DNA of 62,904 nucleotides from assembly GCA_944391475.1 (NCBI GenBank), contig CALXTR010000009.1, positions 1-62,904 on the forward strand. Direction: 5' to 3'. Position 1 is the first letter of the stretch; each line of letters opens with the position of its first letter. Position numbers and translations under genes: made by a program. The DNA comes from an uncultured Alphaproteobacteria bacterium. GTDB lineage: Bacteria > Pseudomonadota > Alphaproteobacteria > RF32 > CAG-239. Shown here one piece after another: positions 1 through 8,560 of the stretch. Under the pieces are notes generated by a model, which saw only the letters and a program-made list of their open reading frames with translations, searched no databases and was not told the DNA's origin.

Positions 1-59
1 CCTCACGCGCCCATGGTACTTTGTCTTAAGACACGGGAGAGTAGGTCGCTGCCAGATCT
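1..59 (+). rRNA. rrf: 5S ribosomal RNA, 3' end (partial)
   Basis: The window opens inside the 3' half of a 5S rRNA. The late conserved segment ending with the GGGAGAGTAGGTCGCTGCCA block is visible, followed by a strong hairpin and T-run. The 5' part lies outside the window. It implies an rRNA operon on the plus strand immediately upstream. The exact 3' end is accurate to a few bases. Confidence 0.85.
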
Positions 60-89
60 TCTAATTACTTCCTATTCCTATTTTGATTA

Positions 90-117
90 TACCCTCATTT
101 TGAGGGTATTTTTTTTT
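90..117 (+). terminator. Rho-independent terminator of the rRNA operon
   Basis: TACCCTCA and TGAGGGTA form a stem around a short T loop, followed by a run of about nine T residues. It lies about 30 bases past the 5S rRNA end. Confidence 0.85.
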
Positions 118-158
118 ATATATACAGTTTTCTTTTTTTATTACTAATATTTATCATT

Positions 159-698
159 ATGGAAAAATTAAATGTATCTTTGCCCATGGGCAAAAAAGAT
201 TTTTTTGTTAAGTTGCGTCACAAAATTGCTCGAAATGAACGCGAAGCAGCAATTGAGTTTATGAGGATTGGGTATACTAATTGGATGTTAGCACCTAGCG
301 ATGAAAATTCAGTAACCTTACAGGAGCTACTGTCATTTCCTCACGAATTTCTCTCTCCAGCTGTTGTAGAGCAAATGTGCGAGCATGGCTTAATGCGTAG
401 TTTCTCAAAATTTTGGAGATTGGTTGACTGCTGTAAGGGACAACCGTGGATTTATGAGATAGTTTTGCTGGTCTATGCTGGCCTGCCTTATGATCCTAAC
501 CCTCAAGACACTATTCACAAAATTCAAAATGAGTGTGGTTGTATTCCAGATAACTTAGCCGCGGATAATCGTGCTAAATGTTGGAGCTATTTGGATACTC
601 ACCCACTTAATCCACTACAGTTGAGGATATTGCGTCACAAGTACTACAATTTGCTGCATAGCAACAAGAACAAAGCTCTTCTTAGCCTTCTGGCATAA
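159..698 (+). CDS. Hypothetical protein, 179 aa
   Basis: Complete reading frame with no signal peptide, membrane segment or family motif that I recognise. The protein is mixed charged and aromatic, with several Cys residues (a CGC at about residue 126), and looks soluble and cytoplasmic. There is no Shine-Dalgarno sequence. The ATG sits directly after a TTTATCATT stretch that is nearly identical to the one before the start at 25316, which suggests leaderless or promoter-proximal translation. The gene is closed by its own strong terminator, so it is probably monocistronic. Function unknown. Confidence 0.6.
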   Translation: MEKLNVSLPMGKKDFFVKLRHKIARNEREAAIEFMRIGYTNWMLAPSDENSVTLQELLSFPHEFLSPAVVEQMCEHGLMRSFSKFWRLVDCCKGQPWIYEIVLLVYAGLPYDPNPQDTIHKIQNECGCIPDNLAADNRAKCWSYLDTHPLNPLQLRILRHKYYNLLHSNKNKALLSLLA

Positions 699-707
699 GA
701 CAACAAA

Positions 708-735
708 GGCAGGATTTTTTAATCCTGCCGCTTTT
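708..735 (+). terminator. Rho-independent terminator
   Basis: GGCAGGATT and AATCCTGCC make a perfect 9-bp stem with a TTTT loop, followed by a short T-rich stretch. It lies between the convergent genes at 159 and 763 and could serve both strands. Confidence 0.8.
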
Positions 736-762
736 GTAATATTACGGATTATCTTTTGAACA

Positions 763-2110
763 TCATCTACCTTGAGCTCGTTTGCTCATCAGCTGAGCCC
801 GAGCTGTATTAATATTTTGCTTAGGTGTGAATGACTTAGGTGCTTCTTTTCGACCACTTAAAATTTTAACCAAATTAATTGCATCTTTCTTTTGCGAGCC
901 AGGAAGACGGCGACTGATTTCTTTTCCATCTTCTAAAGACAGCCCAGTTAGTTCCTTTGTAATAATTATCAGCTTCTTTTTTCGCTTCCGGAGATAATTG
1001 TATGATATCTTTTGGAAGATATTGCGAAAATTTGCCAGGATCAATATTCATCTTTTGCAAAACTTCATTTTCATTCAGATTATCAAAGATGAGATTGATT
1101 CTTTTCCGGAGCTCTTTATCATTTCCAATTGCAATACTCCCCACATCATTACCATGACTTGCAGCCTGCATAAAAGAGCTCAATTGAGCTTGATAATCAT
1201 TTTGTTTGTTTTCTACCCAATATTTAACAGTCCCTTGTACCATCAATTGTTGTGCTTCATCAGAATTTGGCTTTAGACCATTTTGTAAAGCATTTTTATA
1301 GAAACTGAAATCAAAAATCACATTATTATCAAAAGTTTTTAGTGCTTCACCTTGAGGGATGCCCGAGTTTAATTTGTTTTCATAGATACGGTTTAGGGCC
1401 ACCAGTGCAGCCAGATTTGCCGATATTTCGTCATACTGATTAAGTTGCCCATACTGTTCTGGCGTTAACCCTGGAGCATATATATTATGCTTATCATTAT
1501 TTTTATGCTGAAATTCATGAGTAACAGTATAAAAAAACAATGGATCATTACTATCGTTTATTTTTGCCGCTTGACGTGTTTTTTCTGCCGCCTCTTGTAA
1601 TTTTTGGTCAGAAAGCGCAATTCCATAGTCTTTCTTCAGTCTCTTAAAGATATCATCAACATTATTCTCTGTAATCATGGTCGCAACATTGACCGATTTG
1701 TCACCCAGCAAATATGCCGCTAAAAAGCCATTAGAAATCCCAAAATCTTCCACTTCAAATCTATCTATGGCAAATTGTGAGTTGCTAAAGGCCTCATCTT
1801 GGTACTTTTTAAACTCTTCAGTAAGTTCTCTAACATCTTTTACTTGTGCTGTAATTTCTTGACCGTTGACAAAATAGGTTGTGTCCTGATTGCTCTCTTG
1901 GTTTGTAATCCTTTGTTCAAAATTAAAGCTTTTTTCAGCTATATCCACTTTATCAGGTTGCGCAGATTTGATATTCTCGTTTCTTTCTTTTTCGCTATCG
2001 GGAAGATTTTCACGCGGCTACGCATAAGACAAATGCGACATCATTGATAAAGCCAGCATTGCTTTGGTGACCTTTCCGGTCATATATTTTTCAAAATCCT
2101 TCTTCGACAT
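763..2110 (-). pseudogene. Zincin-like metallopeptidase, broken by an amber stop and a frameshift
   Basis: Reading from an ATG at 2110 with an AGGTGG ribosome binding site, the frame runs 30 residues and ends in a hydrophobic segment. It then meets an in-frame TAG (2018-2020) and continues open for over 350 codons. A second lesion near 954-958, probably one extra G, shifts the last 65 or so codons into another frame ending at 763. The middle carries HEFQH and, about 35 residues later, YDEISAN, which fits the HExxH plus distant Glu pattern of gluzincin-type zinc peptidases. Two independent lesions suggest a decaying gene. CAG to TAG is one transition and Gln would fit there, so amber readthrough is a less likely alternative. 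Family assignment rests on the motif only. Confidence 0.65.
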
Positions 2111-2214
2111 CGCGCCACCTAATCAATCATTAAACGAATTATATCACAAAATTACTCTAAAAACAATCCCCTGCACAAGAGCACAGGGGATGTATGCCAT
2201 TTTTATGAGAGATT

Positions 2215-2790
2215 TTATTTTTTTTGCTGAATAAATTTATATCTTTCATATTCAGCTTCCACCAAATCCTTATCGGGGTATTGTTGAAGCATTTCTTTTT
2301 TCTTCTTTTCGGCAGAAATCACGAAACGAGCTCTAGCTTCATCAATCTGCGTAATTTCTTTCCAGTTTTTCCAACCGGTCATTTTAGCGGTCAGTTCCAG
2401 AGCTTCATGATGAGGAATGTTAAGCATTTTTTTGAGTTTCCTTGCCTTTTGTTTCATCATTTCCAGATAAATTTCTCTAGCCGTTTTTTGCAAGTTCATC
2501 AGCCGCTTATATATTTCCTCAATCAGATATACCGGTTTTGATTCAATTTTCAGTTCTAATGTGGGAAAAACCTTGCTTATTTCTGTAGCAAAATAGTTGA
2601 CCCAGAGCTGAGGTTTCTGCTCATTGACAATCAGCCTACCATCGGCAAATAAGGCGTATTTTTCCCAGTCAGGCGATAAATCCGAACGATGACTGACTAC
2701 ACTTAGACATTTGTTGTAATTTATCAGTTCGGCAATAAACTTATCTTCCTAGGCCGACAAAATCTGCTGTACACCAGAATGATTGCTCTC
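2215..2790 (-). pseudogene. Hypothetical helical protein with in-frame stop(s)
   Basis: The last 94 codons encode a Lys/Glu-rich helical tail with a GWKNWKEI segment. The same frame is open further upstream and looks coding (for example DLSPDWEKYALFADGR), but it is cut by TAG at 2749-2751 and begins after a TAA at 2791-2793. There is no convincing start with a ribosome binding site, so this is probably the 3' remnant of a longer gene. It lies just downstream of the ibrB-like gene on the same strand. Function not recognised. Confidence 0.5.
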
Positions 2791-2859
2791 TTAGAAACGC
2801 TCAAAAACGAGATGTTATATTTTTAAAGAAAAGTCAAGTGCTTGTATGTTCTGATGGAT

Positions 2860-3372
2860 TTAGGCTTCCCAACTTTTTGAGAATTCATCTTCCTTAAACA
2901 GGGCTGCAATTCCGGTAATTTGCTTTAAGCGGAGCAATTCATCGGCTGACATGCCGATATTGCGACAAATCCAAGCGTCGCTTTTGCCCATTTCAAGAAG
3001 TTCGGCGACAATATTGCTCATCAAATCGACACTATGGCTACCGCGTGCACGGTTATGTCTGATTGTTGAGGCCATGCGCTCGCCCAAATCTTTCTCAATT
3101 ACCACCACGGGCAACAAGCCGCGTTCGCGATTATAAATTCGCTGGCTTGTTTTCATAATGCTGTAACGGTGAAATCCATCTACTACAATATATTTATCAT
3201 TTTCATGGTCGTGATAACATACAATCGGTTGAGTGTAGCCATCTTCCCAAATTGAGAGTTCGAGTAGTTTCATTTCCGGAGGAGCTACTCGATTGGGGTT
3301 ATAATCATTTGCTTGAATTTTTTCTAGTGGTATTGCCATCACATTATAAACCGGGCTGACATACGGTCTCAT
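2860..3372 (-). CDS. ibrB: ParB/Srx-domain protein, IbrB-like
   Basis: 170-aa protein with an N-terminal ParB-type fold: IPLEKIQANDYNPNRV, then the nucleotide-binding-like motif VVDGFHRYS (about residues 63-71), then a basic stretch RHNRARGSHSVD. A helical C-terminus resembles the helix-turn-helix linker of short ParB-like proteins. It lies 10 bp after the PAPS-reductase-like gene. That pairing is typical of IbrA/IbrB, described as co-activators of prophage genes in E. coli and found in many phages and islands. The chemical role is not established; DNA binding, CTP binding or nuclease activity are possible. It is the last gene of the three-gene cassette. Confidence 0.8.
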   Translation of the reverse strand: MRPYVSPVYNVMAIPLEKIQANDYNPNRVAPPEMKLLELSIWEDGYTQPIVCYHDHENDKYIVVDGFHRYSIMKTSQRIYNRERGLLPVVVIEKDLGERMASTIRHNRARGSHSVDLMSNIVAELLEMGKSDAWICRNIGMSADELLRLKQITGIAALFKEDEFSKSWEA

Positions 3373-3382
3373 TTCTTTCTCC

Positions 3383-4684
3383 TTATAATTTTTTGTATTT
3401 TTCCATTAATTCCTTTTGACGAATTGACTGTCGGTGAGTTTGTGCAAATCCCATGTATTTACACAAATGATCGTTTTTTAAGATGCAAATTGCCATCCGC
3501 TTCCATGATGGAATATCAATCGTTGATTTAATGTCATCAGTATTATCAGGTGTTCCCAAAAAGCGTATTTGATCTTTTTGCGGGTTGTAACCGCTTGGGC
3601 CATTATGCTTAATGTTATACTTGCAGGCTTCCAATTCTTTTAGAGCCTCTTCATTAACCACTCCGCCTTTTTTCCACCAGAAGCGAATAGAAGTGGTAAA
3701 TTTTTCGATATAGTTTCGGCGCATGGGTTCAGGCAAGGTGGCCAATAAAAATTTGACATAACTCCGCCACGTGTGACCTGGAGGGAGTGTAATTTCGCGC
3801 ACTCCAAGAGCTTTGGTTCTCCCATAGATTGCACCAAAATTAGCTCCGTTGACACGTCCAACTACTTTTGCCCATGTTTTAGGTTCTAACACCCGATACA
3901 GGTTCAGGCTTTCTTTGGCGCTTTCATGATATGGGCTAGCCACACGCATTTGATTAATAGAAAGTCCGGCCTTATAAAAGAGGTCATATATTTTGTTATA
4001 GTCAAAACCAAATTTTCCATTAGCAATCCAGACATCTTTAGTGGTCCAGTCATAGATTGGATAAGCATTATATAGATTGTCATTAATTTTTGTGGTCCAT
4101 TGTTTTCCTTTGAGAATATCTTTTTTTACATTTGCATAAGCCCGATACCTATTCAAAGATTCATCGGCACGAATACCAAGCAAACATATAGATTTGCCGT
4201 TTTTTTGTCTGGCATACCAGTCGCCAAATTCGGCGTACAAATCTTCTTGCACCATTTTATATTTATAAAAGTCAAAGGGATTATTTTGCAGGTTAATTAT
4301 ATAGGGCATATCAGGCATGGACCGGACCCATAAGTCTTTTTTATCCGGATCCCACGGGTACCAATAAATCTGATAATTACTAATTGCGCAACGCGACCCC
4401 ATCGGCAAACAGACCCAATAAGGCTCAATATCATTAATGTTGTTTTGAAACATTCGATATACAAAATCCGTGGTCATCTGATATTGAGCCTCAAAGTCCT
4501 GATGAAATACGCCTATTTTTTTTCTGATATTATGTTTGCGCTTATAGTCGAGCACCAAATTAAGCAAAAGTCCGCTGTCTTTTCCTCCCGAAAATGCTAC
4601 ATAGATATTTTCAAAATTATCAAAAATAAATTTGAGACGGTCTTGGATTGCCTCATAAACATTTTTATCGAGATAGTGCTTCAT
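3383..4684 (-). CDS. ibrA: PAPS reductase/ATP-pyrophosphatase family protein, IbrA-like (DUF3440)
   Basis: 433-aa protein. The PP-loop SGGKDSG at about residues 33-39 is the signature of the PAPS reductase/DndC/N-type ATP-pyrophosphatase fold. LLGIRADESLNRY in the middle and a C-terminal region with PSGYNP and IPSWKRMA match the DUF3440 extension of IbrA. The start overlaps the stop of the upstream helicase gene by four bases, so the two are translationally coupled. No CCxxRK-type sulfate-reductase tail is seen, so assimilatory PAPS reduction is unlikely. By analogy with DndC a nucleic-acid thiolation or modification role is conceivable, but this is inference. Confidence 0.85.
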   Translation of the reverse strand: MKHYLDKNVYEAIQDRLKFIFDNFENIYVAFSGGKDSGLLLNLVLDYKRKHNIRKKIGVFHQDFEAQYQMTTDFVYRMFQNNINDIEPYWVCLPMGSRCAISNYQIYWYPWDPDKKDLWVRSMPDMPYIINLQNNPFDFYKYKMVQEDLYAEFGDWYARQKNGKSICLLGIRADESLNRYRAYANVKKDILKGKQWTTKINDNLYNAYPIYDWTTKDVWIANGKFGFDYNKIYDLFYKAGLSINQMRVASPYHESAKESLNLYRVLEPKTWAKVVGRVNGANFGAIYGRTKALGVREITLPPGHTWRSYVKFLLATLPEPMRRNYIEKFTTSIRFWWKKGGVVNEEALKELEACKYNIKHNGPSGYNPQKDQIRFLGTPDNTDDIKSTIDIPSWKRMAICILKNDHLCKYMGFAQTHRQSIRQKELMEKYKKL

Positions 4685-5934
4685 AGAGCTAGCAAGTCCT
4701 CCTTTTTAATATACTGACAAATATTGCTTAAAACATTTTCCTTGCGAGACAAGCTGTTACGAATTAGGTTTTCTAGTCCGGTTTGTACCCAAAAATTATA
4801 TATATTGATGTGATATTGCTGACCTTTTTTATAAATGCAGTCCAAGCTTTGAATCTTGTCCTTATAGTCAAAGGTTTGCGAGAAAAATATAATATTATTA
4901 CAAAATGGTATGTGCAGGCCATATCCTCCGGCGCCATATGTACTAAACATCACGGGAATGTCTTTGGAAAACTCACTTACCACTTTATTTTTATTGAAGT
5001 TTCCGCTCATTGTAACATAAGCAAAATTAAGAATGCCACACTCTTTCAAGCAGCGAATTTCATCCGCAAACTTAATAAAGATAATAACTTTTTCACCGCG
5101 GCTAATAATTTCTTGGATTAGCTCGGCTAATTTTAATACCTTATCTTGGTTGAGTGTATATATGTGTTGAAATTTTTGTGCTACTTCTAAAAAAGAGACT
5201 TTATCTTTGCCATTTAGGAAATCTTCTTTTTCCTGTTGGTAAGATAGTGCTTCCAAATCTGAGAGCGGAAAATTATAATTAGTACATTTGATGGGGCAAT
5301 CAAACTCCAAGTCGCACTCATAAATATATGGACGCATTAAATTTATCAGATATTTTTCTCTTTCAGGGGAAGACCATTTTCTTTTGAAGTTATTCTCATC
5401 ACAAGATAATCTTAAAAAACTGTTTGCAAACTGTGTTTCGGTCATATTAAGAATTGATGGGTTCATAAATGTAATTTGCGAATACAAATCAATCAGCCCT
5501 TGAGTTAAAGGAGTGCTACTCAAAATTAGACGATATTTAAACTTACTGGCAATTTTTAACAGTCTTTGAGTTCTTCCTGCTTCAATATTTTTAATAGTAA
5601 GACTTTCATCAACCACACAAAAGGTTCTAAATCTATCTATCATTTGATACAAATCTAAATATTTTGCATCGGAACAAGAGATTGCCTCAATTGAGAAAAA
5701 ATAAATTTTTCGTTCCAATCCTTTTGAGCAGTTTCTAATTTCATTTCGATAAGTTTTGGTTGCTAAAAAGGCAGCCGGCGCAATCCAAATCACATATTCT
5801 ACCTTAAATTGCTGTGATTTGACGAACTCTAGAGCAGTCTCTATTTTTTTTGCTCCCATTTTCATAAATAAAGCTCCGGTTTTACAATTGCTTAACATAT
5901 CAAATGCGCGTTGGCGATTGGTGTATAACTTCAT
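4681..5934 (-). CDS. SNF2/DEAD-like helicase with degenerate Walker A
   Basis: 417-aa protein resembling short phage SNF2-type helicases. Domain 1 has the position of a Walker A (FMKMGAKKIET, about residues 23-33), then VVDES (motif II) followed by LTIKN, then LSSTPLTQG (motif III). Domain 2 has VIIFIKFADEI, FSTYGAGGYGLH and FFSQTFDYKDKIQSLD, which match the C-terminal helicase motifs. The Walker A is abnormal: the expected GxGKT is replaced by GAKKIET, so ATPase activity may be lost or altered. It is the first gene of the cassette, with AGGAG before the ATG inside a strong palindrome. Substrate unknown. Confidence 0.75.
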   Translation of the reverse strand: MKLYTNRQRAFDMLSNCKTGALFMKMGAKKIETALEFVKSQQFKVEYVIWIAPAAFLATKTYRNEIRNCSKGLERKIYFFSIEAISCSDAKYLDLYQMIDRFRTFCVVDESLTIKNIEAGRTQRLLKIASKFKYRLILSSTPLTQGLIDLYSQITFMNPSILNMTETQFANSFLRLSCDENNFKRKWSSPEREKYLINLMRPYIYECDLEFDCPIKCTNYNFPLSDLEALSYQQEKEDFLNGKDKVSFLEVAQKFQHIYTLNQDKVLKLAELIQEIISRGEKVIIFIKFADEIRCLKECGILNFAYVTMSGNFNKNKVVSEFSKDIPVMFSTYGAGGYGLHIPFCNNIIFFSQTFDYKDKIQSLDCIYKKGQQYHINIYNFWVQTGLENLIRNSLSRKENVLSNICQYIKKEDLLAL

Positions 5935-5942
5935 AATTATCT

Positions 5943-5972
5943 CCTAAGGTTGTAGTTTCGTACAATCTTAGG
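5943..5972 (-). promoter_or_regulatory. Palindrome overlapping the ribosome binding site of the helicase-ibrA-ibrB cassette
   Basis: On the minus strand CCTAAGATTGTA and TACAACCTTAGG are near-perfect 12-bp inverted arms around a 6-base loop. The second arm runs into the AGGAG that precedes the helicase ATG. In RNA the hairpin would hide the Shine-Dalgarno sequence; in DNA it could be an operator. ParB-domain proteins often bind palindromes, so autoregulation by the IbrB-like product is possible. Confidence 0.6.
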
Positions 5973-6310
5973 TTATGATAAAATGAAGCAAAAACAATCT
6001 GTAGTTTTAAACTTATAAGATTGTTTTTTAGATTATGTATCGCAATATTAACAATTGCTTAATTAGAATATACTGTAAAACAAATATAGTAAAAAGACAT
6101 CTGGTATTTTTACCCAGAATTATACTTTTATGGTTGATGCAAGTTAAGATTTAGTAGAAATTTAGTCGTGGAAGTTGACAAGTTGTTTTCCTTCCGTCTG
6201 AAAATTGTCGCTCAGATAAAATAAAGGGCGGTGACAAGCAGATTTATAAATAAGAAAAAAGGACATCAAATTTTGACGTCCTTAAAAAACTTTTCGCTAC
6301 CGCCGTGCGG
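5973..6310. other. Intergenic stretch, AT-rich, with one hairpin
   Basis: I see no coding frame here. The stretch must carry the promoter of the helicase cassette. Near 6261-6282, GGACATCAAA and TTTGACGTCC form a hairpin with T-rich flanks, placed like a terminator downstream (minus strand) of the duplicated tRNA end at 6311. Confidence 0.4.
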
Positions 6311-6336
6311 TTGGTCGGAATGACTGGACTCGAACC
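6311..6336 (-). repeat. Second copy of the tRNA-Pro 3' end
   Basis: 26 bases identical to 6575-6600, covering the encoded CCA, the acceptor 3' strand and part of the T arm of the tRNA-Pro. The rest of the tRNA is missing. A lone copy of a tRNA 3' end is the usual footprint of an integration event or of a lost tandem tRNA. Confidence 0.7.
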
Positions 6337-6530
6337 TCTCTAGCTTGGTAAATTCGCTAAAGCTCACTAACCGCGCGTCGGTCACTTGTTTTGTAAGTTT
6401 CGTATCGCTTGCTGTCGCTAAGCTCACTCAATAACAAAACTACGTCTCTTGCGGTAAAAACAATCGCTACTCCGATTTTTTTTATCCTCGAGCCTCTGTC
6501 GAGGTCGCTGGTTCGAGCCCACAGCATCTT
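6337..6530. other. Palindromic insert with inverted T-arm copy
   Basis: Short segment between the tRNA-Pro 3' duplicate and the intact tRNA, rich in inverted repeats: CCTCGA/TCGAGG near 6486-6504 and GTTTTGT/ACAAAAC arms. At 6501-6521 it carries an inverted copy of the tRNA T arm (GAGGTCGCTGGTTCGAGCCC). It has no gene. The higher GC and hairpin structure resemble the inserts at 50691 and 58537. Confidence 0.5.
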
Positions 6531-6536
6531 TAAAAG

Positions 6537-6568
6537 TAAAAAAGGCTACCCAAAGGCAACCTTTTTTA
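6537..6568 (-). terminator. Terminator of tRNA-Pro
   Basis: On the minus strand an A-run, then GGTTGCC TTTG GGTAGCC with two wobble pairs, then a T-run. It lies directly downstream of the tRNA-Pro CCA end. Confidence 0.65.
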
Positions 6569-6575
6569 CTTTTAT

Positions 6576-6652
6576 TGGTCGGAATGACTGGACTCGAACC
6601 AGCGACCTCTTCGTCCCGAACGAAGCGTTCTACCAGGCTGAACTACATTCCG
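6576..6652 (-). tRNA. tRNA-Pro (anticodon CGG)
   Basis: 77-base cloverleaf: acceptor CGGAATG pairs with CATTCCG, the D stem is GTTC/GAAC, and the anticodon stem CTTCG/CGAAG carries loop TTCGGGA, giving anticodon CGG. The T arm contains GGTTCGAGTCC, and CCA is encoded. The C1:G72 pair is typical of tRNA-Pro. Confidence 0.9.
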
Positions 6653-6977
6653 TTACAAAGTGCCTACAAATTATCACGAAAAATTTATTTTGCAAGCCCG
6701 AAATTAAAAATATTTAAATAGTTTGGGTTTTTATGATGCTTTTTTTGCTTTTATAGCTGATAACTAACGGAAAAACAAAAAATTTTTATGCGTGTAAATT
6801 TTTACTTAATCTTAATAGAGTGATGTTATACATTAACCTAATAGCAATAATGGAATTGCCAAATTTTTCAAAAAAATGCTTGAAAAATAAAAACTATTGG
6901 CTATATTAAACAAAAATAGCTATAATTGGCAAAAATATTTTTATGGTTTGGCACCAATCAATTCAAGGATGGAAAAT

Positions 6978-7532
6978 ATGAAAAAATTACTAATCTTAAC
7001 GGCAACTATGGCACTTTCTGCTTGTGCTTGCTTTGAAACTACTGATAGCGATGAAATTCAACCTGCTCCGGTTCCGGTTGCTCACCCCGCACCGGCTCCT
7101 CAACCTGCTCAACAAGTAGTTATTGCTGAACAGCCGGTAGAAAACGTACGTGTTGTACGTCGTCGCGTTCGTGTATATGATGATGGTTATACATCTCCTC
7201 GCCGCGTTCGCCGCATTTATTATCGCGATTCGGCACCGGCTCAGGCTCCTGCTCCAATGTATCGTGAGGAAGCTCCGGCTTACCGCACACACCATGTCAG
7301 AACCACCAGCTGTGCAGAATACAATGATTATGGCGCATCTGAGTGCCCCGCTAAAGTTCGGGTTACTAAAGAACCGGTTGAGATTGTATATCGCAAAACC
7401 AAGTACACCACCGTGTATGAACCCAAAACCTTTAAGGATGTCAGCTATGAAAGCGAGCCTTATACCCAAGGTTATAGCGACACGGTTAGCGTTTCAACAT
7501 CTACCGAAGTTGAAGACGACTATATCAAGTAG
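6978..7532 (+). CDS. Lipoprotein, Pro/Ala- and Arg-rich, unknown function
   Basis: 184 aa from the ATG at 6978, which has AAGGATGG at good spacing; the upstream frame lacks a start of equal quality. Residues 1-16 form a lipoprotein signal ending in LSACAC. Then come a Pro/Ala-rich low-complexity stretch, an Arg-rich stretch with RRVRV and RRVRRIYY, and a Tyr/Val-rich tail. It probably sits on the periplasmic face of the envelope, possibly binding peptidoglycan or RNA-like polyanions through the Arg-rich part; that is inference. It is closed by a strong terminator at 7554. Confidence 0.7.
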   Translation: MKKLLILTATMALSACACFETTDSDEIQPAPVPVAHPAPAPQPAQQVVIAEQPVENVRVVRRRVRVYDDGYTSPRRVRRIYYRDSAPAQAPAPMYREEAPAYRTHHVRTTSCAEYNDYGASECPAKVRVTKEPVEIVYRKTKYTTVYEPKTFKDVSYESEPYTQGYSDTVSVSTSTEVEDDYIK

Positions 7533-7553
7533 TACTTCTCCTTTAAAAAATAT

Positions 7554-7579
7554 GGGCAGCTTTATGGCTGCCCTTTTTT
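7554..7579 (+). terminator. Rho-independent terminator
   Basis: GGGCAGC and GCTGCCC form a perfect stem followed by six T residues, 22 bases after the lipoprotein stop. Confidence 0.85.
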
Positions 7580-7657
7580 GTTGTTTAATAACTATTGACA
7601 TTAGACTGATTGTTATTAACTATAATATTAGTTGAATTTAGAATAAGGATATATGCA

Positions 7658-8518
7658 ATGACTAAAGAAGCAAAATCATCATCCAAGTCTAAGTTTTTGC
7701 TTAGCGACAATTTTACAGTAAAAATCATAGACCGCGTTTTAGAATATCTCCAACAGAAAACGTGGAGCAATCGTATAATGCGTGGAGAAGCAATATGTAA
7801 TCAGGTCGGGCTGTATGGCATATATTTTATTGGGATAATGAGTTTTATTTTTGCAATTTGTATGCCACTGAAGATTACAGGTTTTAGCATGGGATATGGT
7901 TTGCTGATAGGTATTTGTGTGCTGTTAGGGGCAATTTTCTTAAATTTTGCCGCAGATAAGATGCTACCGAGTTTAAAATTGTTGATTGAAGGCACACCTG
8001 TGCGTATTTCATCACCGGCATTTTTTACGGTAAGTGCAGTATTTTCTGGCATTTTTGGTTTGTTGGTATTAGCTGCCAGCAGTATTATTGCAGTTCAAAA
8101 AGGCGATTTCGGTAGTTTCTTGTATGGCGTTTTGGTGTTTGTCTGTGCTGAGTACATGATGATGTTGATGCTCAATCCTTCTTTATTAAAAGTTGAGGTT
8201 GTGCGCAATGTGTCTGCCGGAGAAGAATTTATTGGCATTTTATCTTTCTTTATGAAAGCAATGCTCAAACTGATACCTTTAATTTTTGCAGTTTCGATGC
8301 TTTGGGGGTCCTATCAAATTTTAGCCATGTTGTTTACTAGCTATATAAATTTTGCACAATTTTATGGCGATGTTCGTTCATTGTACAATACAGCAATGAT
8401 GGCTTTGTTGCCTCTAAGTGGGTATCTGCTGTTCCTGTTCTACTATTTTGCAATTGATTTAGCCAAGGCATTATTGGCAATTCCAGAAAAGTTAGACAAG
8501 ATAAACAATTCAAAATAG
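7658..8518 (+). CDS. Multi-pass inner-membrane protein, unknown function
   Basis: 286 aa from the ATG at 7658, with AAGGAT eight bases upstream. A charged N-terminus of about 45 residues is followed by roughly six hydrophobic segments (around residues 55-80, 85-105, 130-150, 160-180, 210-235 and 260-280). I recognise no transporter motif. The C-terminus is short and basic. It stands alone between two terminators. Function not assignable from sequence. Confidence 0.65.
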   Translation: MTKEAKSSSKSKFLLSDNFTVKIIDRVLEYLQQKTWSNRIMRGEAICNQVGLYGIYFIGIMSFIFAICMPLKITGFSMGYGLLIGICVLLGAIFLNFAADKMLPSLKLLIEGTPVRISSPAFFTVSAVFSGIFGLLVLAASSIIAVQKGDFGSFLYGVLVFVCAEYMMMLMLNPSLLKVEVVRNVSAGEEFIGILSFFMKAMLKLIPLIFAVSMLWGSYQILAMLFTSYINFAQFYGDVRSLYNTAMMALLPLSGYLLFLFYYFAIDLAKALLAIPEKLDKINNSK

Positions 8519-8529
8519 CCCCAAAAAAA

Positions 8530-8555
8530 AAGAGCCGTTATTATTACGGCTCTTT
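8530..8555. terminator. Bidirectional terminator between convergent genes
   Basis: AGAGCCGT and ACGGCTCT form a stem with an A-run before and a T-run after, placed between the membrane protein and the acyltransferase, which converge here. Confidence 0.85.
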
Positions 8556-8560
8556 TGATT

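Noticed and set aside
763..2790. Genome-wide amber recoding (TAG as Gln)
   Set aside because: Several healthy genes end in TAG (for example the genes at 6978, 7658 and 24186), so ordinary decay explains the interrupted genes better.
6409..6717. Plus-strand open frame across the tRNA-Pro region
   Set aside because: It reads the antisense of the tRNA (the well-known WTRTSDLFVPNEA type of artefact) and has no ribosome binding site.
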